Shown: positions 24,557 through 33,325, counted from the first letter of the stretch. The stretch: DNA of 64,000 nt from Bacteroidales bacterium (GCA_017619675.1 JAFZRX010000004.1:1-64000); one strand, 5' to 3'. Program-made: numbers and translations. The notes: generated by a model not told the origin, from the letters alone.

Positions 24557-25525
24557 TTATTCTTCGATGCACTCAAAGATCTGCGGCTCCATGTCATAAT
24601 CTATCACGGTAGCCGGCAGGCCTGAACTCCGGGCTACGCAGCGCCCGTTTATCGAATTCGCGAATTCTTCATAGTCTATGTAAAAACTGGCCGTGCGCAT
24701 GGGGTCCGAATTCATAGGGAATATGCATTTGAACACCACCTGCGCGGTGGATGGGTAAACCGAAAGCGTCTTCCCCGCAGGCAGGCCGCGCACTTCAAGG
24801 CGCACCTCCCTGCTGATCTCCACGTATCGGCTCACCTCAAGGGAATACCCCACCCTGGTGGCCGAAGCCCTGAGCCCTGAAGGCACGTCCAGGTCAACTT
24901 CCCCGTGCGCGTCGTTCCTCAGGTTCTTGAGTTCCAGGGGCTTGGTGAAAACCCTTTCCACATTGTCAAGATAGTTGGGATCCCCGTACACCAATACCGA
25001 GTCAGGAGAGAACACCATGCTCCCCACCGCCGTATATTGCGGCCGGTAGGTTGCTATGAGGCGCGGCGTAACCGGCACCTTGCGGTAATCCTCCGCCGGG
25101 AAGCGGAAGACAACGGTGTTGGTGATGAAGGACTCCAGCTGGACTTCCTCGCCGAATATCTCCGTGACGTGGGAAGCCAGCGCGTTGGGCGAAAGATAGA
25201 AGGCGTCGTCCTCGCCATGGGTGAATTCTTCCGACTGGAAGAACACCTTGATGCCCTTGTCGGCGTCACGCCCGTTGCGGAGCACCCGGAAACCGGATGC
25301 GCGGCACCGGGCGGTGATGACCGCCGTGTTGGAAGATTCGGCAGACCTTCCCTGGATATCGCTCAGTGCAATGACTTCCACGTTCATGATGGCCGAGTAC
25401 CTCAACGTAAGGTTGTGTACCAGCCATATGCTGAAAGCCAGCAGGAGGCACATCAGGAAACCTGCGAGGTCCCTCCCGCTGATTTGCAGTCTGTCCAGGA
25501 GCCTGAACCGGATCTTATTGGGCAT
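24557..25525 (-). CDS. YbbR-domain (CdaR-like) membrane protein
   Basis: A 322-residue protein with one N-terminal membrane helix (about 18-38, FLMCLLLAFSIWLVHNL) and a long extracytoplasmic beta-rich region with repeated YbbR-type segments (for example VPVTPRLIATY, VYGDPNYLDNVERVFT, VDLDVPSGL). In Firmicutes CdaR binds the diadenylate cyclase CdaA; no cdaA is in this window. The start is ATG 25525, overlapping the yajC end by 11 bases; the longer frame would extend into yajC. Confidence 0.82.
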   Translation of the reverse strand: MPNKIRFRLLDRLQISGRDLAGFLMCLLLAFSIWLVHNLTLRYSAIMNVEVIALSDIQGRSAESSNTAVITARCRASGFRVLRNGRDADKGIKVFFQSEEFTHGEDDAFYLSPNALASHVTEIFGEEVQLESFITNTVVFRFPAEDYRKVPVTPRLIATYRPQYTAVGSMVFSPDSVLVYGDPNYLDNVERVFTKPLELKNLRNDAHGEVDLDVPSGLRASATRVGYSLEVSRYVEISREVRLEVRGLPAGKTLSVYPSTAQVVFKCIFPMNSDPMRTASFYIDYEEFANSINGRCVARSSGLPATVIDYDMEPQIFECIEE

Positions 25526-25823
25526 TTGCGGAATAATCTTTCTGGATGCAGCTCTTGTCCACCTTGATCTTGACGTCTCCGTCAACCTTCAGGAGGACTG
25601 TCCTTTCCTGAACCTCCGCGATGGTTCCATAGATACCGCCGTTGGTGACAACCTTGTCGCCGTTCTTGAGGCCTGCGCGGAAAGCCTCAAGTTCCTTCTG
25701 CTGCTTGCGCTGCGGCCTGATCATGAAGAGCCACATGATGACGAAAAGCAGGAGGAACATAATCCAGATGGATGCGCCGCCGGCCATGGGGTTGGCGGCC
25801 TGTAACAATGTAATCATATTCAT
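25515..25823 (-). CDS. yajC: Preprotein translocase subunit YajC
   Basis: A 102-residue protein with one N-terminal membrane helix (about 19-37) followed by the typical YajC block RPQRKQQKELEAFRAGLKNGDKVVTNGGIYGTI. It is an accessory subunit of the SecDF-YajC complex of the Sec translocon. It overlaps nusB by four bases and the YbbR-like gene by 11, in an order well conserved in Bacteroidales. Confidence 0.95.
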   Translation of the reverse strand: MNMITLLQAANPMAGGASIWIMFLLLFVIMWLFMIRPQRKQQKELEAFRAGLKNGDKVVTNGGIYGTIAEVQERTVLLKVDGDVKIKVDKSCIQKDYSANAQ

Positions 25824-26758
25824 TTGACGTTAATAATGTTTTCCTTGAGCAATTTGTCCAGCAGGCTGTTCACAAAGGAACTGCTCTTGCGGGTACAGTA
25901 ATACTTCGATATCTCCACGTATTCGTTGATGGTGACGCGGGGGTCTATGTCGGAACCGAACTTCTCCTGCTCCGCCAGGCCCAGGGCTATGAGGCACACG
26001 TCAGGGACGAATAGCCTGTCCTTGTCCCACTGCGGGACGCAGTCCGAAACCATCTGGAAGTAACGCGGGAAGCCCGCCACGGCGGCCTCCAGGATTCCAT
26101 GGACGAACTTTGAGTCCGATACCTTCGCCGGGGCGCCGGGGTTCATGTCGCTCATATACAGCGGCGGATAGGACCAGCGGCTCTCCGTTGTCATCTGCGC
26201 CAGGGAGCGGCAGCAGCAGGTAAGCGCGTACGCCAGGTCGTCGTTCCAGTAGATGGAGAGGTCTTCCAGGATCTCCTCAAGGGCGGGGTCGTCCACCAGT
26301 TCCCTCTCGAATATGGTGACGAACAGGTCCGCGTCCTCCTTGAAGGAGTTGCCAGGATTGTCCATGTATCTCCTGAAATAATCCGTGTCCCTTACGTTCT
26401 CGTACAACTGGCGCAGGAAGACGTCATACTGCTCCCAGCTGATCTTCTTCTTTGCGGTCAGTTTCTGGAAATCCGGATCCGCGCCCAGCATCTGCGCGGG
26501 GCCGTTGGACACGAACTTCATGTTGGGGAACTTTTCCTCTTCCGTGGGGTTGAACTTTTTCCTGGCTGCGTCTATGCGCGAAAATGCTTCCGCCGTAAGG
26601 GCGGGAATAAGGGCCATCATCATGAGATACAGGTCCCTGGCAGCCTCGCATGAGACCTCAAGCTGCTTTCCGGCCTCTTTAATTGTCATTGCTGGATTCT
26701 CCGCAAAACTGTAAAGGGTCTTGAACGCCTTGATCCTGAGGATTCTTCTATTGAGCAT
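25820..26758 (-). CDS. nusB: Transcription antitermination protein NusB (long form)
   Basis: 312 residues, about twice the length of the proteobacterial protein but usual for Bacteroidota. The N-terminal RRILRIKAFKTLYSF is the family start, and the C-terminal half (VTINEYVEISKYYCTRKSSSFVNSLLDKLL) is the classical NusB helical core. NusB with NusE binds boxA in rRNA leaders. ATG 26758 was chosen over the upstream TTG. It is first gene of the nusB-yajC-ybbR-coaE-DUF5606-rimO unit. Confidence 0.92.
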   Translation of the reverse strand: MLNRRILRIKAFKTLYSFAENPAMTIKEAGKQLEVSCEAARDLYLMMMALIPALTAEAFSRIDAARKKFNPTEEEKFPNMKFVSNGPAQMLGADPDFQKLTAKKKISWEQYDVFLRQLYENVRDTDYFRRYMDNPGNSFKEDADLFVTIFERELVDDPALEEILEDLSIYWNDDLAYALTCCCRSLAQMTTESRWSYPPLYMSDMNPGAPAKVSDSKFVHGILEAAVAGFPRYFQMVSDCVPQWDKDRLFVPDVCLIALGLAEQEKFGSDIDPRVTINEYVEISKYYCTRKSSSFVNSLLDKLLKENIINVK

Positions 26759-26781
26759 AATTTTCAACGAAAATATTTACG

Positions 26782-26789
26782 CAAATATA
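26782..26789 (-). promoter_or_regulatory. -7 box TATATTTG of the nusB operon
   Basis: An exact minus-strand match 23 bases before the ATG at 26758. Confidence 0.55.
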
Positions 26790-26812
26790 ATAAGAGAATC
26801 GGGGAAAAATTA

Positions 26813-26820
26813 TATTTTTG
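26813..26820 (+). promoter_or_regulatory. -7 box TATTTTTG of the DUF3276 gene
   Basis: A TAnnTTTG match 24 bases before the ATG at 26845, back to back with the nusB box. Confidence 0.5.
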
Positions 26821-26844
26821 TGAATAAATGTAAATCTTTAGCAT

Positions 26845-27171
26845 ATGTACAGAGAGGATTATGACCGGAACTTCGTTCCGGAAGGGGGTTCGGAAGATGT
26901 ATATTCAAAGCCTGTCAGGGCCGGAAAGCGCACGTATTTCTTTGACGTGAAATCCACCCGCGGGAACGATGACTTTTACATTACCATTACCGAAAGCAAG
27001 CGCAAGCAGGAGCGCGACGGAAGCTTCTCCTATGACAAGCATAAGATTTTCCTTTACAAAGAAGATTTCGAGAAATTCGCCGAAGGCCTGCAGGATGCGG
27101 TCAACTACATCAAGGACAAGTGCTTTGACGGCGTAATTCCTCAGCGCGAGTACAAAGAAGAAGATTTCTAA
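26845..27171 (+). CDS. PUR-alpha-like DUF3276 nucleic-acid-binding protein
   Basis: A 108-residue soluble protein with the PUR/DUF3276 pattern: KRTYFFDVKSTRGNDDFYIT, followed by DKHKIFLYKEDFEKFAEGL and a C-terminal helix. The fold is a beta-sheet plus helix that binds single-stranded nucleic acid in related proteins (Borrelia BpuR, PUR-alpha). The target in Bacteroidota is unknown. Followed by mtaD after ten bases and probably co-transcribed with it. Confidence 0.85.
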   Translation: MYREDYDRNFVPEGGSEDVYSKPVRAGKRTYFFDVKSTRGNDDFYITITESKRKQERDGSFSYDKHKIFLYKEDFEKFAEGLQDAVNYIKDKCFDGVIPQREYKEEDF

Positions 27172-27181
27172 TCCTGTTCCA

Positions 27182-28453
27182 ATGCCTGGAATACTATTGA
27201 AAAACGTCACTCTGGACGGCTGTCCAAGGGATATCGCCATAGACGGCGCAACCATACGCCGCATAGCCAAAGCCGGGGAACTCGATGAGTCTTTCCCGAC
27301 TTGCGGTTATGAGGTCATGGACTGTACCGGGCTCACAGCCATACCGGGTTTCGTGAACAGCCACACACACTCCGCAATGTCCCTCATGCGCGGCGTGGGC
27401 GAGGACATCCTTTTCGAGGACTGGATCAAGCGAATCTGGGAGATAGAGAAAGGCATTGACAAGGACTTCGTATACTGGGGCACAAAGGCGGCATGCCTGG
27501 AAATGATACGCACGGGCACCACAGTGTTCAATGACCAGTACTGGTTCCCTTCAACCGCCCGCAAGGCCGCCGCGGAGATGGGCATACTGCCCGCCATCTC
27601 CTATATCTTCCTGGACAACGGGGACATGGAAAAGGCCATGAGGCAGAGGGAAGAATGCAAGGAACTGTATCAGGAGTCCCTGGAATGGGGTGACAGCGCC
27701 ATCTTCACGGTAAGCGTCCATTCCGTCTACTCCGTATGCAGGGAGAACATAGTCTGGGCGGCGGATTTCGCCCGCAGCCACGGAATCAGGCTGCACGTCC
27801 ACATCAGCGAGACCCTCAAGGAGGTCAATGACTGCAAGAAGGTCCAGGGAGGCCTCTCCCCCGTTGAATATCTGGATTCCCTGGGATTCCTGGGGCCGGA
27901 TGTGATAGCCGCGCACACCCTCTGGCTGGATGACAGGGATGTCACCATCCTGGGAGAGCGCGGCGTGAGCTGCGTCCACAACATCAACTCCAACCTCAAG
28001 CTGGCTTCGGGTTACAGGTTCAGGTACGCGGAACTCAAGGACCATGGCGCAAACGTGTGCCTGGGCACCGACGGATGCGCATCGTCCAACAACCTTGACA
28101 TGCTGGAGGCCATGAAGACCTCCGCAATAGTCCAGAAGGCCTGGAGGGACGACCCTTCCGCCATGCAGCTGCCGGAACTCATGGACATGGCCACGGTGAA
28201 CGGAGCCCGCGCCCTTGGCCTCAGGACCGGCCGCATAGAGGAAGGCTGGCGCGCGGATATCTCGCTGGTGGACACGCACAGCAGCTTCTTCCTCTCCCCC
28301 GCGCCTTTCCTTTCCAACTTGGTTTATTCCGCGCATTCAGACTGCATAAAGACTGTCATTGCCGGCGGAAAGGTTGTCATGAAGGACAGGGTCGTTCCCG
28401 GTGAGGACGAGATACTGGAAGGCGCCTCACAAGTTTTGTCAGAACTGCAATAA
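27182..28453 (+). CDS. mtaD: 5-Methylthioadenosine/S-adenosylhomocysteine deaminase
   Basis: A 423-residue amidohydrolase. Metal ligands are visible as NSHTHS (His61, His63), the His of HVHISET, the His of AAHTLW and the Asp of LGTDGCASSNN. The MRGVGED and LGTDGCASSNNLDMLEAMK blocks are typical of MTA/SAH deaminases. It converts methylthioadenosine to methylthioinosine (and SAH to SIH) in the cytoplasm. The next gene is a purine nucleoside phosphorylase of 6-oxopurine type, which could cleave the product. Confidence 0.85.
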   Translation: MPGILLKNVTLDGCPRDIAIDGATIRRIAKAGELDESFPTCGYEVMDCTGLTAIPGFVNSHTHSAMSLMRGVGEDILFEDWIKRIWEIEKGIDKDFVYWGTKAACLEMIRTGTTVFNDQYWFPSTARKAAAEMGILPAISYIFLDNGDMEKAMRQREECKELYQESLEWGDSAIFTVSVHSVYSVCRENIVWAADFARSHGIRLHVHISETLKEVNDCKKVQGGLSPVEYLDSLGFLGPDVIAAHTLWLDDRDVTILGERGVSCVHNINSNLKLASGYRFRYAELKDHGANVCLGTDGCASSNNLDMLEAMKTSAIVQKAWRDDPSAMQLPELMDMATVNGARALGLRTGRIEEGWRADISLVDTHSSFFLSPAPFLSNLVYSAHSDCIKTVIAGGKVVMKDRVVPGEDEILEGASQVLSELQ

Positions 28454-28464
28454 GACATTAAGAT

Positions 28465-29301
28465 ATGGATAACAATATTACAAGAATGGAATGGATCCGT
28501 TCCGCCGCGCAGTCCGTTGCGGAAAGGCTGGACGGAAGGGTCCCTGAAGTGGGAATAGTACTGGGAAGCGGCCTGGGCGACCTGGCGGACAGGATCAAGG
28601 ACCCCGTAGTGATCCCGTATAACACAATCCAGGGTTTCCCTGTTTCCACTGCCGTGGGCCACAAGGGCAATTTCATCGCCGGCAAACTTGCCGGGAAATG
28701 CGTCATTGCAATGCAGGGACGCTTCCACTACTACGAAGGCTACCCAATGGAGCTGCTGGCCCTTCCCATCAGGGTCATGAAACTCCTGGGAATCAAATAC
28801 CTGTTCGTATCCAACGCCGCCGGCGCAGCCAACCCTGACTTCAAGGTAGGCGACATGGTGATCATCAAGGACCATATCAACAACCTGCCCAACCCTCTCA
28901 TAGGCCCCAACCTGGATGAGTTCGGCCCAAGGTTCCCGGACCTCACCTGCGCCTATGATCTTGAACTCCAGGAAAAGGCCCTTGAAATAGGAAAGAAACT
29001 GAAGCTGGACCTCAAGAGAGGCGTCTATTTTGCCAGTTCGGGTCCTACCTACGAGACTCCTGCCGAGGTACGCTTCTACCGCACCGTGGGAGCGGACATG
29101 CTTGGAATGTCAACGGTTCCTGAAGTGATAACCGCAAGGCATTGCGGCCTGCGTGTATTCGGCGTATCGGTAATCACCAACGTGGCAAACGTGGCCAACG
29201 AGCAGCAGACCTACAACGACGCGGACGACGTAGTAACCCAGGCCGGCCTAATCACGGACAAGATGTGCAAGCTTTTCACTGAACTTATCAAGAAACTATA
29301 G
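28465..29301 (+). CDS. Purine nucleoside phosphorylase (trimeric type)
   Basis: A 278-residue enzyme with the PNP-I/MTAP signatures VLGSGLGDL (phosphate loop, 32-40), GRFHYYEGY (85-93), SSGPTYETPAE (191-201) and MSTVPEVI. Asn239 (VITN) matches the human PNP Asn243 that recognises 6-oxopurines; MTA phosphorylases have Asp there. So inosine, guanosine or methylthioinosine is expected rather than adenosine derivatives. It lies 11 bases after mtaD, which supports a deaminate-then-phosphorolyse route. Confidence 0.88.
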   Translation: MDNNITRMEWIRSAAQSVAERLDGRVPEVGIVLGSGLGDLADRIKDPVVIPYNTIQGFPVSTAVGHKGNFIAGKLAGKCVIAMQGRFHYYEGYPMELLALPIRVMKLLGIKYLFVSNAAGAANPDFKVGDMVIIKDHINNLPNPLIGPNLDEFGPRFPDLTCAYDLELQEKALEIGKKLKLDLKRGVYFASSGPTYETPAEVRFYRTVGADMLGMSTVPEVITARHCGLRVFGVSVITNVANVANEQQTYNDADDVVTQAGLITDKMCKLFTELIKKL

Positions 29302-29304
29302 GCT

Positions 29305-29973
29305 ATGGAACCTATTTGGGCGATATTCATACTGGTAATGATTGCCAGTTTCATTGTCCAGACCACCCTCAAGAGCAGGCTGGACAGGTATTCCCGCGTC
29401 CAGACAAACATAACCGGGGCCCAGATAGCCCGGATGATGCTGGAAGAGAACGGCATACATGACGTGACCATCACCTGCGTCAGCGGCACCCTTACTGACC
29501 ACTACAACCCCCAGACGCATACCGTGAACCTCAGCGAGGATATCTATAACGGCAACAACCTGGCGGCGGCCGCCATTGCGGCGCACGAATGCGGGCACGT
29601 CCTCCAGCACGCTTCCGGATACGCGCCCCTCAAGCTGCGCACCGCAGCCGTCCCGCTGGTGAACTTCGCGGGCAAGAGCGTACAGTGGGTCCTTCTCCTG
29701 GGAGTTATCCTCTGGCAGTTCACCCCCGTCATGCTCTGGCTTGGCATAGCCCTCTTTGCAGTCACCACCGCCTTCAGCTTCATCACCCTCCCTGTGGAGG
29801 TAAATGCAAGCCAGAGGGCCGTAGCATGGCTCAACACGGCCAACATCACGGACTCAACCACCACCGCGTATGCCCACGACGCCCTCAGATGGGCCGCCTA
29901 CACATATGTGATTGCGGCGCTAGGCTCGCTGGCAACACTTTTATATTACATAAGCATCGCACGCAGACGTTAA
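29305..29973 (+). CDS. YugP-type neutral zinc metallopeptidase
   Basis: A 222-residue membrane protein with an N-terminal helix, the zinc motif AAHECGHVLQH (His94, Glu95, His98) and three further hydrophobic segments (about 128-165 and 202-217). This is the PF04298 family (YugP). Substrates are unknown. It starts three bases after the phosphorylase gene. Confidence 0.88.
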   Translation: MEPIWAIFILVMIASFIVQTTLKSRLDRYSRVQTNITGAQIARMMLEENGIHDVTITCVSGTLTDHYNPQTHTVNLSEDIYNGNNLAAAAIAAHECGHVLQHASGYAPLKLRTAAVPLVNFAGKSVQWVLLLGVILWQFTPVMLWLGIALFAVTTAFSFITLPVEVNASQRAVAWLNTANITDSTTTAYAHDALRWAAYTYVIAALGSLATLLYYISIARRR

Positions 29974-29991
29974 TACTAATACACCATAAAA

Positions 29992-30480
29992 ATGAGACTC
30001 GTTAAAGTTGTTGCCGCCACAATGACGGCGGTAATGCTCACCACTTCCTGTGGTGTGCTTGGACTGGGCTCCACCAAGAAATCGAAAGGCGCATCCATTG
30101 GCGCCGCTCTTCTCGCCCTTTACGCAGGCTACAAGCTTGCGGGAAAGATTGACCTCAGCAACCTGGGCAACATCGTCAACCTTGCAAGCATCATCAACAT
30201 CCTCAAGGGCAACGCCCTTGACGGAGACAACACTGAATTCATAGAGGGCCTGATGGAAGGTGCGCAGAACACCATCAGCCAGAGCAATGCCGAATCTATA
30301 GTAGGCCTGCTGGGCCAGCTTTCCAACATTGACCTGAGCAAAGTATCCACTACGGCCAAATCCCTGGCAAGCAACGCGACGCAAGAGGCCACACAAGCGG
30401 CCGCGGCGTCGCTGACTGCGTCGCCGGAAGTGCAGTCAGCCCTGGGTACGCTATCCAGCATATTCAGGCTGATGAACTGA
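29992..30480 (+). CDS. Small lipoprotein of unknown function
   Basis: A 162-residue lipoprotein (LTTSC, Cys20). A glycine/alanine-rich hydrophobic segment (GASIGAALLALYAGYKLAG, near 32-51) could dip into or span a membrane; the rest is helical and rich in Asn, Ser and Ala. I do not recognise the family with certainty. It is last in the direction of the DUF3276-mtaD-PNP-yugP run and converges on pncB 17 bases away. Confidence 0.6.
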   Translation: MRLVKVVAATMTAVMLTTSCGVLGLGSTKKSKGASIGAALLALYAGYKLAGKIDLSNLGNIVNLASIINILKGNALDGDNTEFIEGLMEGAQNTISQSNAESIVGLLGQLSNIDLSKVSTTAKSLASNATQEATQAAAASLTASPEVQSALGTLSSIFRLMN

Positions 30481-30497
30481 GAGGATTGAAAAATACC

Positions 30498-31694
30498 CTA
30501 TTGGAGTTGGGAGATGAGGTAATTACGCTTGGCCTCGTCTCCCAACGCTTTTGTAGTGTTGCAGGAGAGCTTGATGCAGGGGTGCCATACCCGGCTCTCC
30601 GTAATACGGCCGCGGGTGAGTTTGATCACGATGTTCATCGGATCCGCCCCTGTGACGTCGCATGTAAGGAACGTTCCCACACCGTATGAGTCCTGGACGC
30701 GGCCGGCGCAGTACTTATGGATCTCTATGGCCTTGTCAATGTCAAGGCCGTTGGAGTATACAACCTGCTTTGATGCCGGGTCTATTCCAAGGTCCTTGTA
30801 CTTGGCTATGATCTTTTCCGTCTGCTCGAACTCGTCGCCGCTGTCAACCCTGAGGCCCTTGTACATCATGGCCATGCGCTTTGAGAGGTTGGAGAAGAAT
30901 ACCTTGTCCCCGAAGCAGTCATAAAGGTAGATACCGTTATCCCCGTCGTAAACGTCTGAGAACTTGCGCATTACGTTGTAGTTGCACTCGAACAGGCCGC
31001 TCACGTTCTCCTCAAAGCTGATCAGCTGGTGGGACATGGTTCCCAGGGGAACGAGGTTGTATTTCATGGCCAGCCATACATTCGATGTGCCGGTGAACTT
31101 GCCCGGCCAGTCGGTACGGGCCTTGGCCACCTGGTCCATCACCCTTATCACCATGTCCTGATGCTCGAAACTGAAGCGCCTGCGGGTGCCCATGTCTCCA
31201 AGTACAAGGCCGCCGGAAAGTATCTTCTCCGTCTTGGCGCGGGCGCGCTCCTCCTCCAGGGCGGCATCGTACTTCTCGAAATCTCCGCGGAGCATATGCA
31301 TCAGTTCCGATATGGTGGAAAGCAGCGGCATCTCCCACATGATTGTGCTGAACCACTTTCCGCGCACGGTTATCTGAAGGTGACCTTCCTCATCCTGGCT
31401 GATGTTAACCTCGGCGGGATTGAAGCGGTAACCCTTGAGGTATGTGAAGTACCAGAGAGGCAGATATATGCATCTGCGCTTCATGAATTCAGCTTCCTCG
31501 TCCGTGAATACCACGTCTTTCATATTGTTTACCTGCTCCTGCAGCAACGCCGCGAAGCCCTCCGGGTAAACCTGGTGGTTGCGGTCAAAGAAGGTATATT
31601 CAACCTCTGCGCGGGGATACTTCTCAAGTATGTAATACTGGCAGGTGAAAGTATACAGGTCGTTGTCTGTAAAATGGGTGATGATCTGACGCAT
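30498..31694 (-). CDS. pncB: Nicotinate phosphoribosyltransferase
   Basis: A 398-residue enzyme that makes nicotinate mononucleotide from nicotinate and PRPP, the entry of NAD salvage. Family blocks include HFTDNDLYTFTCQYY at the start, TFFDRN, SNVWLAMKY, LVPLGTMSHQ and LRVDSGD. The start is ATG 31694; the longer frame to 31736 overlaps nadE and lacks homology. The gene follows nadE by 19 bases, so the first and last steps of salvage are co-transcribed. Confidence 0.93.
   Translation of the reverse strand: MRQIITHFTDNDLYTFTCQYYILEKYPRAEVEYTFFDRNHQVYPEGFAALLQEQVNNMKDVVFTDEEAEFMKRRCIYLPLWYFTYLKGYRFNPAEVNISQDEEGHLQITVRGKWFSTIMWEMPLLSTISELMHMLRGDFEKYDAALEEERARAKTEKILSGGLVLGDMGTRRRFSFEHQDMVIRVMDQVAKARTDWPGKFTGTSNVWLAMKYNLVPLGTMSHQLISFEENVSGLFECNYNVMRKFSDVYDGDNGIYLYDCFGDKVFFSNLSKRMAMMYKGLRVDSGDEFEQTEKIIAKYKDLGIDPASKQVVYSNGLDIDKAIEIHKYCAGRVQDSYGVGTFLTCDVTGADPMNIVIKLTRGRITESRVWHPCIKLSCNTTKALGDEAKRNYLISQLQ
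30506..30546. repeat. Strong inverted repeat at the end of pncB
   Basis: GTTGGGAGATGAGG (30506-30519) and CCTCGTCTCCCAAC (30533-30546) form 14-position arms with one mismatch, which is a G-U pair in plus-strand RNA. The repeat lies within the last codons of pncB, just past the convergent lipoprotein gene. It may terminate or stabilise plus-strand transcripts. Confidence 0.6.
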
Positions 31695-31713
31695 CTTATT
31701 GTATGTTAATATT

Positions 31714-33270
31714 TTATAAATTATCCAACTCTTCAAGCCAAAGGGCGCTGGAGGCGTCCGAAGGCATAGGCCATGAACTCCTTGGAGAAAGGCTGACAGA
31801 ACCTACGCATGGGCCTTCCGGACTGCAGGAACGCTTGAACTGCTGCCCAAAGAAACGGCGGATGAAAGTACGCAGGCAGGCCTTGATGGCGGCCGCCTCA
31901 TAAAGGCCGTCGAAGGCCTTGAGCGCCTGGTCGTATATTTCCTTAGGAGTCCTTCCCTGACGTACCATGTGGTACAGGAAGAAGTCGTGGAGTTCGTACG
32001 GGCCTACCACTTCCTCCGTCTTCTGGCCAATCTCCCCGTCCGTTCCGGGGATGAGTTCCGGACTTACAGGAGTGTCGACTATGTCCAGGAGGATGTCGCC
32101 GCAGGCGCCCGCAAAGCGGGTGCGTGCCGCATGGCTGACTATCTCCCTCATCAAGGTCTTTGGAACGCCGCAGTTAACCCCGTAATTGGAAATGTGGTCC
32201 CCGTTGAAGGTACACCATCCCAGGGCTATCTCCGACAGGTCTCCGGTTCCCACCACAAAGGCGCCGTGCTCGTTGGCCAGGTCCAGCAGGATCTGCGTCC
32301 TTTCGCGCGCCTGCGCGTTCTCGTAAGTCACGTTTCGGACCGAAGGGTCATGCCCGATATCCTTGAAATGCTGCTCCACCGCCGCCACGATGGAGATTTC
32401 CCTGGAGGTAACGCCAAGGGCCTCCATAAGCGCAAGGGCGTTGCCCTTGGTGCGGTTGGAGGTGCCCATGCCCGGCATGGTGACAGCGATTATGTTGGAA
32501 CGCGGTATTTCAAGTTGGTCAAAGGCCAGGCAGGTGACCAGCAGGGCCAGGGTGCTGTCAAGGCCTCCGGATATTCCTAAAACGGCGGACTTGGCCTTGA
32601 TGAACTCCATCCTGGACACCAGACCTGCGGTCTGGATCTGGAGGATGTCGTCGCACCTGTGGGCAAGTTCCACCTTGTCGGCGGGGATGAAGGGATGCGG
32701 GCGCGGAACAGAATCTTGCTGCAGGACAGGGGTTTCCGCAGGCTCCACGGAGGTGTCGATATCGGCAAAGACAATTGTGCTACCGCGCTTGAAGCGCTCC
32801 CCTGCGGCCAGGAGGCGGCCGTTACAGTAAATCAGGGAGCCTCCGGCGTAGACGCCGTCGGCAGTGGATTCACCGTAGCCGCTTGGGCAATAGACGTACG
32901 CAAGGCGCTCCTGCGCTGACTTGAGTGCCAGCTGCTCCTTGACCTTGCGGTAGCGGGTCACCATCTCAGGTACGGCCAGGCATATCACTTCCAGGCCTTC
33001 AAGGGAGCAGGACTCGGAAACCAGTTCGATTCCCTTGTCAGAGGCAAGCCTCTTCAGGTCCTCGAGAGCCTTCTGCTCAGCCTCCGCAAGCAGTTTCTGC
33101 TTGGCGAGGACCCCGCAGGTCGCTCCCGTCAGGAAATGGGGCGGGAACACTATCATTTCAGCACCATGGGCGGCCGCTTTCTCAAGCAGTCCAACGGCCT
33201 CCTGATAGTTTTTACGGACGTCTGCAAGCCATACCCTGGGCGTTGCCGCAGCCAATTTCATTTTTACCAT
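31714..33270 (-). CDS. nadE: NAD+ synthase with degenerate glutaminase domain
   Basis: A 518-residue protein. The C-terminal synthetase (from about 195) is intact: SGGLDS (234-239) PP-loop, GTGDLSEIALGW, and the family tail RRFFGQQFKRSC..PSDASSALWLEEL. It adenylates and amidates deamido-NAD. The N-terminal nitrilase-like domain is only about 190 residues and reads FPPHFLTGATCG (42-53) where the catalytic Glu (FPEL.ITGYTC in relatives) is expected; the region that should carry the catalytic Lys and Cys is missing. The enzyme therefore probably uses free ammonia. Confidence 0.88.
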   Translation of the reverse strand: MVKMKLAAATPRVWLADVRKNYQEAVGLLEKAAAHGAEMIVFPPHFLTGATCGVLAKQKLLAEAEQKALEDLKRLASDKGIELVSESCSLEGLEVICLAVPEMVTRYRKVKEQLALKSAQERLAYVYCPSGYGESTADGVYAGGSLIYCNGRLLAAGERFKRGSTIVFADIDTSVEPAETPVLQQDSVPRPHPFIPADKVELAHRCDDILQIQTAGLVSRMEFIKAKSAVLGISGGLDSTLALLVTCLAFDQLEIPRSNIIAVTMPGMGTSNRTKGNALALMEALGVTSREISIVAAVEQHFKDIGHDPSVRNVTYENAQARERTQILLDLANEHGAFVVGTGDLSEIALGWCTFNGDHISNYGVNCGVPKTLMREIVSHAARTRFAGACGDILLDIVDTPVSPELIPGTDGEIGQKTEEVVGPYELHDFFLYHMVRQGRTPKEIYDQALKAFDGLYEAAAIKACLRTFIRRFFGQQFKRSCSPEGPCVGSVSLSPRSSWPMPSDASSALWLEELDNL

Positions 33271-33309
33271 AGATGAATAAAGTCAATTGTTTTTTTGCCA
33301 ACAGTTTAG

Positions 33310-33317
33310 TATATTTG
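33310..33317 (+). promoter_or_regulatory. Promoter of the zapA unit, -7 box TATATTTG
   Basis: An exact box 24 bases before the ATG at 33342, with TTG at 33287-33289 giving a 20-base spacer. It directly abuts a box on the opposite strand. Confidence 0.6.
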
Positions 33318-33325
33318 CAAAAATA
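33318..33325 (-). promoter_or_regulatory. -7 box TATTTTTG of nadE-pncB
   Basis: A minus-strand TAnnTTTG match that touches the plus-strand box at 33310-33317 head to head. It predicts a leader of about 43 bases to the nadE ATG at 33270. Confidence 0.45.
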
